The notes under the pieces are model-generated. The model was given only the letters and a program-made list of their open reading frames with translations. It searched no databases and was not told the DNA's origin. A stretch of 64,000 nucleotides of DNA from JARFVT01 sp036677425 (GTDB lineage: Bacteria; Pseudomonadota; Alphaproteobacteria; UBA8366; Aestuariispiraceae): positions 186,001-250,000 of the forward strand of contig JARFVT010000013.1 in NCBI GenBank assembly GCA_036677425.1, read 5' to 3'. Shown one piece after another: positions 10,144 through 19,085 of this stretch. The position numbers and the translations under genes were made by a program. Each line of letters opens with the position of its first letter. Position 1 is the first letter of the stretch.

Positions 10144-12627
10144 TTATATAATTTTCGCTTCGGCTTCTATTGTTGTGTCATATAGGCCAATATCTTCGCC
10201 TTCATGCTTATTTATACCCGTATAACTTAAGCTGGAATCTTCATAACGTTTAAATTTATAAACCGCATCATTCATTATGGAGCTATTAAACACCCCAAGG
10301 CTTACCAAAAGTTCAAAATCCTTATTTGATATCCCCGTTACTTTTTTAAATAAGCTTGGCTCAAGTTGCATTATTACATCTTTAAGGCATTTTTCACGAT
10401 AATCGGTTAGATACATGAATACGGGTATTCTTGTGGCAAATTTAATGAGTTTTTCTTGGATTTCTTTTCTTAGGTTTTTATATTCTTTCTCTTCAGCCGA
10501 TAATTCTTTTTTTTCTTTTTTTGTAAGATCTTGTTCGTTGGCTTTTTCTTTAATTTGTTTAATTGATTCCGATTTATTGATGATCATTTCAATATCTTGA
10601 TTTAATCTTCTAAATCCTTCGATGCTCATAAGGGCATCCATTGCGCGTTGATCATTCATTAACCGCGCCAGCGTGTTGTTATCAACATTAACCAATAAAG
10701 CACTTTCCCAACGCCGCGCAAGAAGAGTTGCAGTAGTGCCGCTCATCGCCATATCGAGAATTCCAGCAGCATTAATTTGTTCCATAGAGCTGCCATCATA
10801 GGCTAGAACTGGCAAAAAATTGATAAATTCTTTAACTTTTGCCTCTGGATTTGTCTCCCCAATATTAAGACGGCAGCTATAATCGGCAATTTGCCGCAAA
10901 GCACGATTAGGGGCAAAATCCAGCACATAACATTCTTTTTTTATGATTTCCAACTTATTGGGCGATTTACCATCTATATTTTTAATTGCCCAAGGGGTCT
11001 GCACCCTAAATGCCGCTTGAAAATATGTTTCAGGGCTTGAAGAATTACGCAACATAAAAATACCCGACCAAGGCTTGACTGATACGCCCGTGGTAAGCTT
11101 ACCGCATGAAAGTGTGATGCTTTTGCTTTCCAATGGGTTACCCATGGCCTTTAGAACTGGCGGCAATGCCTTAACACCCATACCCGCCTTATTTCCTGCG
11201 GCAACGATTATTTTATAATCATGATAAAATATATTTTGTTTTTGTGTAAATAGATTTTCCATGGCAAAACAAGCTGAGACGCTCGGTAAAAACCAGAATG
11301 TATGCGTTAGGATATTTATTAACCGACTATTGGAAAAGGGCATTGCTGGTTTTTTTGCCCCTAATTTAAGATTATCAAGGCTGGTTTCCATATGCGCGCC
11401 ACGGATTAAATTCAACCATTTCTGCACTTCATCTTGATATTGAAAACGGGCAGATGAACCCTCGCCTTTTGCAGTGAAAAATACATTTAAATCAAATTCG
11501 TTATATTCACCATCATTGGCTATTTCACGGATATCATCGGGCAATCTATATGTTAACATCACCATTCTTGGTAAAGATAAATATGGGTTATCCGTGCCTT
11601 GCCATTCGGATTTGGCCTTTTGTTCGTTGGAATATGTCCAGTTGAAAATTTGTTCTTCAATAAATTCACCAGATTCAATGGCTCTAAACGGCGTACCAGA
11701 AAGATATAAATAACCATCTGTAGTAATGGGCATTATATCTTCATCAAAATCGTCGATCCATTCGCCTTCGGCCTGTTTTATTTCTTTTTCATCTTCGGCT
11801 TCAAAAAGATCTTTGGCATTTTCGCGCCATGCGCCATAATGATATTCATCAAATATTACACAATCCCAATTGGTGGCGTGAACCCATTCATTGCGAGGCT
11901 TAATACCACCCGCAGAATTTTTACCAAGGTAATCTTGGAATGATCCAAAGCAAACGATGGGTTTATTCATATCCAAATCAGTAAAATCTATCTCAGATGA
12001 ACGGGAAAAAAACTGCCAGCCTTTAAAATCAACATGGGAAAGCAAATCATCTTGCCACGCGCTTTGCACCGCAGGTTTAAAGGTAAGAACCAGTATTTTT
12101 TTCCAGCCTTGTTTTTTGGCAAGTTGATATGCGGCAAAGGTTTTGCCAAAACGCATTTTAGCATTCCATAAAAAATGCGGAGTTTTATCGGGGTTTTCCT
12201 GATTATAGCTTTTAAAATAGCCGATGGTTTTATCGACGGCATCTTGTTGTTCGGGACGCATTTTAAAATCAAGCGTACGGTCAGATATATATCCTTTGCC
12301 ATCTTTTACGGCATGTACAGCCGACTTTATTTTATCAATATCGCATTTAAACCATTCACCCACGGGGTTAAGCACCCCATCGGCACGAAGCAACCTATGG
12401 ATATCATGATCGCTAAATGCGCTACCGTCATTACGCATAGCGGATTCTTCCAATATAATTTGATATTTTATTGCTGCGGTTTGAAGCTGTTCTTTAACCC
12501 GTTGCTTGGCGTTGCGGCTGGTATAACCGACCATGATAAGGCCTTGTTTATCGGGGGAATTTAATATTTTATAAGCATAAATTACGGGTTTAGCTGTTGT
12601 TGGTGCAGGAAAAAAATCTTTAGGCAT
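10144..12627 (-). CDS. Restriction-type DEAD/DEAH helicase with N-terminal GIY-YIG-like domain
   Basis: The 827-residue protein starts with VIYAYKILNSP and GLIMVGYTSRNAKQRVKEQ (residues about 14-48), a GIY-YIG-like (T5orf172-type) nuclease pattern. An SF2 helicase core follows, with Walker A MRFGKTFAA (about 165) and a DEYH box in IFDEYHYG (about 265), and then a C-terminal helicase domain. It is the last gene of a three-gene minus-strand operon, 1 bp after the methylase gene at 12629. The likely role is the restriction and translocation subunit of an adenine-methylating restriction system. Nuclease activity is inferred. The 3' end is copied at 57876-58046. Confidence 0.82.
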   Translation of the reverse strand: MPKDFFPAPTTAKPVIYAYKILNSPDKQGLIMVGYTSRNAKQRVKEQLQTAAIKYQIILEESAMRNDGSAFSDHDIHRLLRADGVLNPVGEWFKCDIDKIKSAVHAVKDGKGYISDRTLDFKMRPEQQDAVDKTIGYFKSYNQENPDKTPHFLWNAKMRFGKTFAAYQLAKKQGWKKILVLTFKPAVQSAWQDDLLSHVDFKGWQFFSRSSEIDFTDLDMNKPIVCFGSFQDYLGKNSAGGIKPRNEWVHATNWDCVIFDEYHYGAWRENAKDLFEAEDEKEIKQAEGEWIDDFDEDIMPITTDGYLYLSGTPFRAIESGEFIEEQIFNWTYSNEQKAKSEWQGTDNPYLSLPRMVMLTYRLPDDIREIANDGEYNEFDLNVFFTAKGEGSSARFQYQDEVQKWLNLIRGAHMETSLDNLKLGAKKPAMPFSNSRLINILTHTFWFLPSVSACFAMENLFTQKQNIFYHDYKIIVAAGNKAGMGVKALPPVLKAMGNPLESKSITLSCGKLTTGVSVKPWSGIFMLRNSSSPETYFQAAFRVQTPWAIKNIDGKSPNKLEIIKKECYVLDFAPNRALRQIADYSCRLNIGETNPEAKVKEFINFLPVLAYDGSSMEQINAAGILDMAMSGTTATLLARRWESALLVNVDNNTLARLMNDQRAMDALMSIEGFRRLNQDIEMIINKSESIKQIKEKANEQDLTKKEKKELSAEEKEYKNLRKEIQEKLIKFATRIPVFMYLTDYREKCLKDVIMQLEPSLFKKVTGISNKDFELLVSLGVFNSSIMNDAVYKFKRYEDSSLSYTGINKHEGEDIGLYDTTIEAEAKII

Positions 12628-12628
12628 A

Positions 12629-14173
12629 TTATAACTCCATTGGCCTTATCATCGATTCAATGAAGGCAATTTCATCATTTGTCAGCCCGTATTTTTTATA
12701 AAGCTTCTCATCGCTCCAATCCTCGTTAAAATCTTGCATTGGGACTAATGAATAAACATTTCGTCTCGCTTCTTGGGTGTTTTTCTTTAGTAAAACAAGA
12801 AACCTAAAGAATTTAGTTCTTATATAGCTGATGACATTCTTTGCTTTTTGCTCCGTTTTATATGGTCCAATTATTATGTATGTTTCCGAACAACAGCTTC
12901 TTTTCATCCCTAAGAATGGTTTGTTTATAATTTGATGAGGAAATCCCTCACCAGCACCATAAGCCTTACTTATATAAACAGCGTACAAGTTCACCCATTT
13001 TAAGTTTTTTTTGATATATTTCTTATCAATATGCCCTAATCCCTTTTCTTGCCACCCGTAATAGTAAAATGATACGCTTTCTTTAAATGACTGAAGTTTA
13101 TATTTAGGCTTAACTCTTTTCATGCTGTTTTTGACACGAACATCAAATCCAAAGGGATCGTTTGCGCTAACTATTTTACTAAAACTATCTTCCTTAAATT
13201 TTAAGACTTTCCGTAAAATTGGGATTGCTTCATTTATTCTAATAAAAATATCTAAATCATTCTCTAATAATGGCCTTTCCAACACCGATTTTACTATACC
13301 CTTATCATGAGAAATAACTTTGCATAGCCCGCTATTATCCCGATCCCAAAGAAAGTAACAAACCCCGCCTTTTATTTCCACACCTGGAAAACAATCGCTG
13401 GCTTTAATAAAATCGTGAATGATTCTAAGCCTATCATCATTCAATATTTCATCACGAAATTTAGATAAATCGCCGACCCTGCCGCCTGCAAACCAACGCG
13501 ATGGTATAATCATGGTTAAATAACGCGGCTTAAGTTTGATCGCTTGTTGGACAAATTTTTGATAAATCGGGGTTGCGCTAGCTCCATGACCACCATCACC
13601 GAGCTGATAAGGAGGATTGCCAATGATAACATCAAATTTCATATTAAATATTTCCTCTGGATTTTCCACATGGATAAATTGATAAGCATGGCTTTCAAGG
13701 CTATCGCCCCTATCATAATTTTCTTCACTAGCGCCGCAATATATACATTTACCGCTTTTCCAATCATGTTTTATTTTGCCATATAAAATATTGCCTTGTT
13801 CATCGTCGAAAATCTCGCAAATGGAATATTTACCATTGGCTTTTTTTGAACAATAAACGCTGCGCCGTGAAAGCAGGGCGGTTAATTCGGTAATGGCAAT
13901 GCCATAAAGTTGGTTTTTGAAAATATGATTGATGCGTTGTTGTTGATCGGGTATTTGATCTTCCAATCCCGCCATTAAACGTTTGGCAATTTCTCGCAAA
14001 AACACACCTGATTTTGACACGGGATCAAGGAAAGTGGCATTTTTATCCTGCCATATTTCTGATGGTAATATATCCAACATTTGATTGGCGATTTCAGGCG
14101 GGGTAAAGACCTCGTCATTGCTTAGATTAGCAAGGCAGTTAAGCACATCTGGATTATAATTTATATCAGGCAT
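12629..14173 (-). CDS. Eco57I-type N6-adenine DNA methyltransferase, catalytic and target-recognition part
   Basis: The 514-residue protein carries the catalytic motif DVIIGNPPYQLGDGGHG (residues about 180-196), typical of N6-adenine methylases. Its SAM-binding region reads FLDPVSKSGVFL instead of DPxxGxGxF, which is an unusual motif I. A zinc-like CIYCGASEE segment lies between them, and a long C-terminal half is suited to target recognition. It overlaps the upstream methylase-like gene by 8 bp and is followed after 1 bp by the helicase gene. The two methylase genes probably act together or with the helicase. Confidence 0.85.
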   Translation of the reverse strand: MPDINYNPDVLNCLANLSNDEVFTPPEIANQMLDILPSEIWQDKNATFLDPVSKSGVFLREIAKRLMAGLEDQIPDQQQRINHIFKNQLYGIAITELTALLSRRSVYCSKKANGKYSICEIFDDEQGNILYGKIKHDWKSGKCIYCGASEENYDRGDSLESHAYQFIHVENPEEIFNMKFDVIIGNPPYQLGDGGHGASATPIYQKFVQQAIKLKPRYLTMIIPSRWFAGGRVGDLSKFRDEILNDDRLRIIHDFIKASDCFPGVEIKGGVCYFLWDRDNSGLCKVISHDKGIVKSVLERPLLENDLDIFIRINEAIPILRKVLKFKEDSFSKIVSANDPFGFDVRVKNSMKRVKPKYKLQSFKESVSFYYYGWQEKGLGHIDKKYIKKNLKWVNLYAVYISKAYGAGEGFPHQIINKPFLGMKRSCCSETYIIIGPYKTEQKAKNVISYIRTKFFRFLVLLKKNTQEARRNVYSLVPMQDFNEDWSDEKLYKKYGLTNDEIAFIESMIRPMEL

Positions 14174-14825
14174 ATTTTTGCAATTGCAAAAAATGCGTTA
14201 CGGGAAATTCTTTTATCGACTTGGGAATGAATGCCTGTTCACCCAAATCAGAAAAAAGATTAAGATTGCCGCCCATTTCCTCATGTTCCATCGGTTGATA
14301 TGCCAGCAAATTAGCCAATGTATAATCTTTTCTTTTAATCATGCTGCCATTAACCGCCGACCATTGGGAAAATACAATCGGTTTTTCATCGCCGCAGACG
14401 CTTTTTAAGGTTAGCGCATCACCCCATAAAATATTACGGCTTAGAATAAACCGAATATTATCAAGATAATCATTGGCGCAATTTTTATTGAATAATTGAG
14501 TGTATTTTTTGTCAAAAATATCAAATAACCTATCGCGGCATTCTTCAACATTATCTTGCAAGATATCTATACCATATATACTTGAAATCGCTATTATTGC
14601 ATATCTTTCAAATTCGAGTTGGCTTTTTTTATAACGGCTTTCGACTATTATTAACTTACGGCGCAGAATTTCCGCTAAGAAATTACCATTGCCGCATGCT
14701 GGCTCTAAAAATCTTGAATCTATTCGCGATGTTTCTTGTGCCACTAAATCCAACATGGCATTAACTTCACGCGCCGATGTAAAAACCTCTCCATGATCGG
14801 CAACCCGTTGTTTAGTTTTTATCAT
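14166..14825 (-). CDS. Small SAM-dependent methyltransferase-like protein, first gene of the restriction operon
   Basis: The 219-residue protein has a canonical N6-adenine methylase start: GEVFTSAREVNAMLDLV and then FLEPACGNGNFLAEIL (SAM motif I, about residues 42-57). It lacks an NPPY catalytic motif, ending in a segment that reads PIVFSQWSAVNG. Its partner at 12629 has NPPY but an odd motif I. The pair thus looks like two partly complementary methylase units. Start: ATG at 14825 after a 227-bp intergenic region. What the small unit does alone is unknown. Confidence 0.75.
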   Translation of the reverse strand: MIKTKQRVADHGEVFTSAREVNAMLDLVAQETSRIDSRFLEPACGNGNFLAEILRRKLIIVESRYKKSQLEFERYAIIAISSIYGIDILQDNVEECRDRLFDIFDKKYTQLFNKNCANDYLDNIRFILSRNILWGDALTLKSVCGDEKPIVFSQWSAVNGSMIKRKDYTLANLLAYQPMEHEEMGGNLNLFSDLGEQAFIPKSIKEFPVTHFLQLQKYA

Positions 14826-15052
14826 TATTGCGCTTTCCCGTATTATCTTGTTATTATCATTTTATTCATGGAGTAATTTTTATTCTAAAATAGGCTATGC
14901 CTTATCAAGTTTAAACCAAAAAATATTTTTATATTATAAAACATAATGGCAAAGGGATGGTTTAACTAATCATTCTTATTTGTAATTAGATATTAGACTG
15001 ACTAATTACATATTATCCTATCTTATTTTTTAAACTAAATGGAGAAATATTA

Positions 15053-15757
15053 ATGCATGATGCCCTCGACCCAAAGACAGGAAAGCTTATAACGATAAAT
15101 AAATATGAAAATAACGTTACAGCAGGGCATTATGGTTACCCAAATAATCCAATGTTAGCTAAATGTCCTATGTGCAATCAAAATTTACTTACTCGTGCTG
15201 GTCAAAACAAAGGAAAGAAACATTTTTACCACGGGCCGCAGGCTCAAAACTATTGCTGGTCTAAAGATGAGCAATCTAAGCCGTACTATAATCTACCAAT
15301 GGGAAAACCCAATACCGCAAATGCAATCATGTTAAAAGATTTTGCATCAAAAAACATAAATCTTTTATTCGGCGAGATCGGTAGAAATTTGCCATTTTTA
15401 GATTATATTGAATTTCTAAAAATTTTAGATGAGGCACATAAATTAAATGCCTATTCATATGTCTATCTTACCGTGAATGACCTTCCATATATGCTACTCA
15501 CATTAAGAAAGTTTGTTCCTTACGAAAGTAAAAATAAAAAACGAAAATTCACTTTCAGATTTTTTTATAGCGGTGATCCAGCATATGATACGTTATGGAC
15601 AAATAGTTACCAAAACACTGAATTTTATCACACTAGTTTTAAAGATGGTAAGATAAATAGGACAGTTTTAATTGAAAAATTAAAAGCAGATAGATGGAAA
15701 GCCGCAAAATTTCCCCTGAAAGGTAAGCAAATACCGAAAGCACAAGAAAAATTATGA
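15053..15757 (+). CDS. CoiA-like zinc-binding protein of unknown function
   Basis: The 234-residue protein has CPMCNQNLLTRAGQNKG followed by KHFYHGPQAQNYC (about residues 43-74). A CxxC, an R-x-G and an H-x-x-H/C arrangement like this is seen at the N-terminus of CoiA-like nuclease-associated proteins. The rest is alpha-helical, then a lysine-rich C-terminus. There is no signal peptide or membrane segment. It stands alone, divergent from the restriction operon, in a zone of mobile and defence genes. A nuclease or defence role is only suggested by context. Confidence 0.55.
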   Translation: MHDALDPKTGKLITINKYENNVTAGHYGYPNNPMLAKCPMCNQNLLTRAGQNKGKKHFYHGPQAQNYCWSKDEQSKPYYNLPMGKPNTANAIMLKDFASKNINLLFGEIGRNLPFLDYIEFLKILDEAHKLNAYSYVYLTVNDLPYMLLTLRKFVPYESKNKKRKFTFRFFYSGDPAYDTLWTNSYQNTEFYHTSFKDGKINRTVLIEKLKADRWKAAKFPLKGKQIPKAQEKL

Positions 15758-15969
15758 TCATTTACCAATAGCACTATCAGTTTTTCAGTAAGGACATAGC
15801 TTATCAGAATGGACGATAGATGTTTTAATTTTTTTATGTATTATTTACCTTATAAACCAATATTTAATGTGTCTTATGATTAAATTTCACCTCAAACGAT
15901 CTTTAAGGCAATCCTTAAAAACCATCACTTTTTTAATTTAAATCTTTCCAACTTCATTAATTCCCTTTA

Positions 15970-16160
15970 ACGTAATGGTTGGAACCAAGATGCAGGTTCC
16001 AGGGTGTCGTAACCTCCTACTAAGTGGTTGGTATTTACCAGTAAAGACATCACATCTTGACCTATGGTCGGGGGCTGTTGTTATACAACAGGTTCTCGGA
16101 CTGAAGGCAGCAGGGACCGTCTTGCTACGGTATACTAACTCCCCGATCACCAAGATTAAG
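15970..16160. ncRNA. Candidate structured RNA, family not recognised
   Basis: This segment is visibly richer in G and C than the DNA around it and has no convincing protein frame. It contains several perfect hairpins: GGAACC/GGTTCC, TGGTA/TACCA, GACC/GGTC with a 3-base loop, CTGTTG/CAACAG with loop TTATA, and ACCGT/ACGGT. Longer-range pairs are also possible: CAAGATG with CATCTTG, and GGTCGGGG with CCCCGATC. I compared it from memory with RNase P, SRP, tmRNA, 6S and common riboswitches and found no match. The strand is undecided. Confidence 0.4.
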
Positions 16161-16189
16161 GTTATGCATATGCATAGTGGGCGCACTGC

Positions 16190-16558
16190 ATATATGCGTT
16201 TCATTGGGCATTTAGATATTTATTTGTTATTATCGCATTGGCGATGGTCTCGAAATCTATTTGTGCAGAAACTATCATTACAGGATACGCACGGATTATC
16301 GACGGCGACACGATAGATATTAACGGGCAGCGCATTAGATTGCATGGCATTGATGTGCCAGAAAATAAGCAAAATTGTCTGGGTAAGCTTGGGTTTATCT
16401 ATGCCTGTGGTAAAGCCGCCACAAAGGCCTTACGTGTTTTCACCAACAAAGTTATTATCAAATGCATTAGCAAATTCCGTGATCGTTATAAACGCCTCAT
16501 AGCCATATGTTACGGACGAAATATCAACATAATTCTTGGTTGGTCAAACAAGGCTTAG
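16190..16558 (+). pseudogene. Secreted staphylococcal-nuclease-like protein, degenerate
   Basis: The frame reads an export-signal-like stretch (YLFVIIALAMVSKSICA) and then RIIDGDTIDINGQRIRLHGI and DVPENKQNC, the start of a thermonuclease (SNase/TNase) domain with its calcium-site DGDT and RLxGID motifs. After about 100 residues the frame ends with GWSNKA. The conserved YAKYSSDY segment lies in another frame at 16566. The usual catalytic C-terminal part is not found. No good start codon exists upstream. It is probably a dead gene. Confidence 0.65.
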
Positions 16559-16588
16559 CCATCGCCTACGCCAAATATTCATCAGATT

Positions 16589-16896
16589 ACATTCAATGAT
16601 GGTAAAATATCCTTGCTCATCGGTGAAAAAAATATGAAGAAGCCTTCATATCATTAAGCTTTAATGCCAAAAATTGCCCTAAAAAAACAGAGGCGGATGA
16701 CGGAGCCGAAAGTAAAATTACAGATTTTGCCCACACCGAAGACCTTAACGAATTTTATGCTTCCATCAAAGGGCCAGACGAGGATATGACGGAATATATA
16801 CCACCTTCTAATATACTGCTTTTTCTGATTTGGGGCTTTATCATTTTTTTAATGTATAGGGTGGGTGGTCGTGTCCCATTGAATCCATCGCTATAA
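16589..16896 (+). pseudogene. Remnant of an unidentified membrane-anchored protein
   Basis: Two frames join by a one-base shift near 16637: TFNDGKISLLIGE, then KKYEEAFISLSFNAKNCPKK, an acidic stretch, and a C-terminal transmembrane helix ILLFLIWGFIIFLMYR, ending at 16896. The codon pattern suggests real former coding sequence. It overlaps, on the opposite strand, the unrelated tail of the truncated ligI, so a recombination junction lies near 16.9 kb. I do not recognise the family. Confidence 0.4.
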
Positions 16897-17582
16897 TTTG
16901 GTAATATTCCATTTTGGGGTAATTGCGCAGTTAAACGTTCGGGGCAAGTTACCTTTACCCATATGTTTTCATTATCTTCCATGAATGATATAAAGCTTTG
17001 AAGTTTTTTATGATTAACGCCTTTTGTAACATCGGGACGACCCATATGATCAATGACAATCAGGTAATCTAGCTGTTTTAAAAATGGAATAATATCCTTT
17101 AAATCATCAGATTCAAAATAAACAACTATATGCCAGCCCAATTTTTTAATTCTGTTAGCAATGTTTAAAAATACTTCTGGTGGCGTTACATCGACCAAAC
17201 GTTTTACAAAGTTAAATCGCACTGCACGAATACCATTATCATGCATTAATTTTAGTTCGTCATCGCTGATAACTGGCTTTACAACCGCAACACCGCGTGC
17301 TAGGTCACCCGCCGTTATTAGCGCATCAATCAAGGCCGAATTATCGCTGCCATGACAAGATGCCTGTACAATAATATTGCGGCTTATCCCTAAATGGTCA
17401 CGTAATGCAAATAATTTATCCTTTGGTGCATCGCATGGGGTATATTTGCGCATGGGATGATATGGAAAATTTGCCCTATCGCCAAAAACATGGCAATGGG
17501 CATCAATCGCCCCATCTGGCATGGTAAATTTTGGCTTACTTGGTTTTATAGAAAGCTTCAAATAATCTTTATCCATAACCAT
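16755..17582 (-). pseudogene. ligI: 2-pyrone-4,6-dicarboxylate hydrolase (LigI), C-terminus replaced
   Basis: The first 215 or so residues match LigI closely: DAHCHVFG metal site (about 26-33), RKYTPCDA, IIVQASCHGSDN, RAVRFNFVKRLVD, VIDHMGRPDV and VTCPERL. LigI hydrolyses 2-pyrone-4,6-dicarboxylate to 4-oxalomesaconate in the protocatechuate 4,5-cleavage pathway. The usual end, with the catalytic aspartate in a TDWPHPN motif, is absent. After PERLT the frame runs into unrelated sequence that overlaps another gene remnant on the other strand. The enzyme should be inactive. Confidence 0.85.
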
Positions 17583-17615
17583 TCCTGTTAAATTTTAAAT
17601 AACCGTTATCTAGGG

Positions 17616-18559
17616 TTAAGCTCTTGCGAAAATCTCACCATCAAATAATTTACGCGCTGTTCTAATTATTGCTGCATTTTTAACCATACCATATTTACCT
17701 AGCGAAATTTTCACTCCCATTGCACCAGTTGGATGTTCGATTAACATGGATTTATTATCACCAGTTGGTATATCGGTAATATTAAAGGCGGGACTATTTG
17801 GTAATATACGCGCTGTGGCAACGCTTAATGCTGCCAAAACCCCAATTGAAGCATGGCATCGATGGGGTATGAAGCTGCGTGTTGATATATTGCCGCCATT
17901 GGTTGGCAGGACTAACCATTGCCACTAATACCAAGATCAGATGCGAGTAAGATAACTATCGGCATGCCATTATCGATCATAGTAACAGCAATATCATCAA
18001 TAATATCAAGCTCATTGCCCGTAGGCAGCAGGGCACCGCAGCTTGATCCAGCCGTATCTTTGAAGATTATTGGTATCTCATTTGCTGTTTTAGGAACACC
18101 ATCAATATGTGCTGTGCCGCCATATATTACTTTTTTATCTTTTACCATTACTTTAGCAATGGCAATTTGGCCTATATTTTCCATATAAATTGTAACGTCA
18201 ATTTGCCCATCTTCTGCTACAATCAAAACACGTTCAATGGCAAATGGCGCAACCGCAGCCAAAATATTATCACAATTCTGCCCGTCACTAACAATCGGCT
18301 TATCAACCATGACTTGCAAAAATAAATAATCCACATCAACGCCGCTACGGTTAGATTTTTTCACCATTGCGACTTTACTTGTTAATGGATCAGCACCGCC
18401 CATGCCATCGATTTGTCGATTATCTGGCGACCCCATGATTTGTAACAGAAATTTATCACGTTTTTCAATGTTATTTGGTAAATCTTCGGTAAGAAAAAAT
18501 GCCGCTTTTGATGTGCCACCACGCATCCACATAGATTTGGCTGATGAAATATCAGACAT
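17616..18559 (-). pseudogene. galD: 4-oxalomesaconate tautomerase (PrpF/GalD family), internal deletion and frameshift
   Basis: The 5' part (17912-18559) starts MWMRGGTSKAAFF-like and has GMGGADPLTSKVA, both PrpF-family signatures. It ends early at LLASDLGISGNG. The 3' part lies in another frame as TNGGNISTRSFIPHRCHAS, then ALSVATARILPN, and finishes with the EHPTGAM motif at 17616. About 40 residues between them are missing. The start codon overlaps the ligK stop by a few bases. The enzyme isomerises the product of the LigI reaction. Confidence 0.85.
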
Positions 18560-18722
18560 ATTTCAGGCCTTTTTTCTTAAGCTTCTCACGCATATTATAT
18601 ATATCCAAGCCCAATTCGCATTGGCCATCCGTTTGTGTTTTTCTTCCTCTAATTTTATTCTTTCCTTGGCTGCTTTAAGGGTTTGGGCTGCTTCATCACG
18701 TCGCACTACGCAAACACCGTCA
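18552..18722 (-). pseudogene. ligK: 4-carboxy-4-hydroxy-2-oxoadipate aldolase (LigK, RraA family), C-terminal remnant
   Basis: The sequence reads VANDDGVCVVRRDEAAQTL, then a charged helix. After a one-base loss near 18620 it continues in the other frame as ELGLDIYNMREKLKKKGL and stops at 18552. This is the recognisable C-terminus of RraA-type HMG/CHA aldolases, the last step of the protocatechuate meta-cleavage pathway. The N-terminal three quarters are missing and replaced by an ABC permease fragment in the same open frame. Confidence 0.78.
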
Positions 18723-19042
18723 TCATTGGCAACCAATGGCACTAGCCCCGCCCTTACATAAGAAAATAAACCAATGGCAATGCCGACACTGATACCTAAA
18801 CTTATACCGACTATAGAATCAACAGCTAGCCTTGATAAGCTTGGTAATAAATGCTTCCATAGTAAGCCAGAGCTGTATAATTCACCAAAAGATATTAATA
18901 TATCCGATGGTTTTGGTAATGTTAAATTGGAAATAAAGCCTGTTTGCGTGCCGATTTCTGCTATTGCTATTAAAATGATAAATACTAATAACCCGACCCA
19001 ACGGTGATGTTCTGGCACAAAACCGCCGCCTCTATATTGCAC
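18720..19042 (-). pseudogene. ABC transporter permease (SsuC/TauC type), N-terminal fragment fused to LigK remnant
   Basis: About 105 residues correspond to the start of a nitrate/sulfonate-type permease: a first helix (VGLLVFIILIAIAEIG), the periplasmic LPKPSDILISFGEL segment and the SLSRLAVDSIVGISLGISVG helix. The frame then changes abruptly to the LigK C-terminus. The remaining four helices and the EAA loop are lost. The ATPase and binding-protein genes just upstream are still open, so the transporter lacks its channel. Confidence 0.83.
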
Positions 19043-19085
19043 TGCTTTAGATTCTGTATTTTATGATTCTGTGTTTTTGATTTTT

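Larger units (their letters stand above)
8664..10314 (+). repeat. 1.65-kb segment duplicated at 56397-58046
   Basis: IS copy 1 together with the 393 bp to its right (including the last 57 codons and stop of the helicase gene, 10144-10314) recurs at 56397-58046. The flanking 393 bp are identical by eye. The duplication begins exactly at the IS left end. It finishes inside the helicase gene at AAAAGTTC, a short sequence also compatible with the antitoxin gene it joins at the other site. Confidence 0.93.

Noticed and set aside
15938..16316. Two overlapping open frames on both strands of the GC-rich segment
   Set aside because: Neither has recognisable protein features, codon use is unlike the neighbours, and the DNA is full of hairpins, so a structured RNA or non-coding segment fits better.
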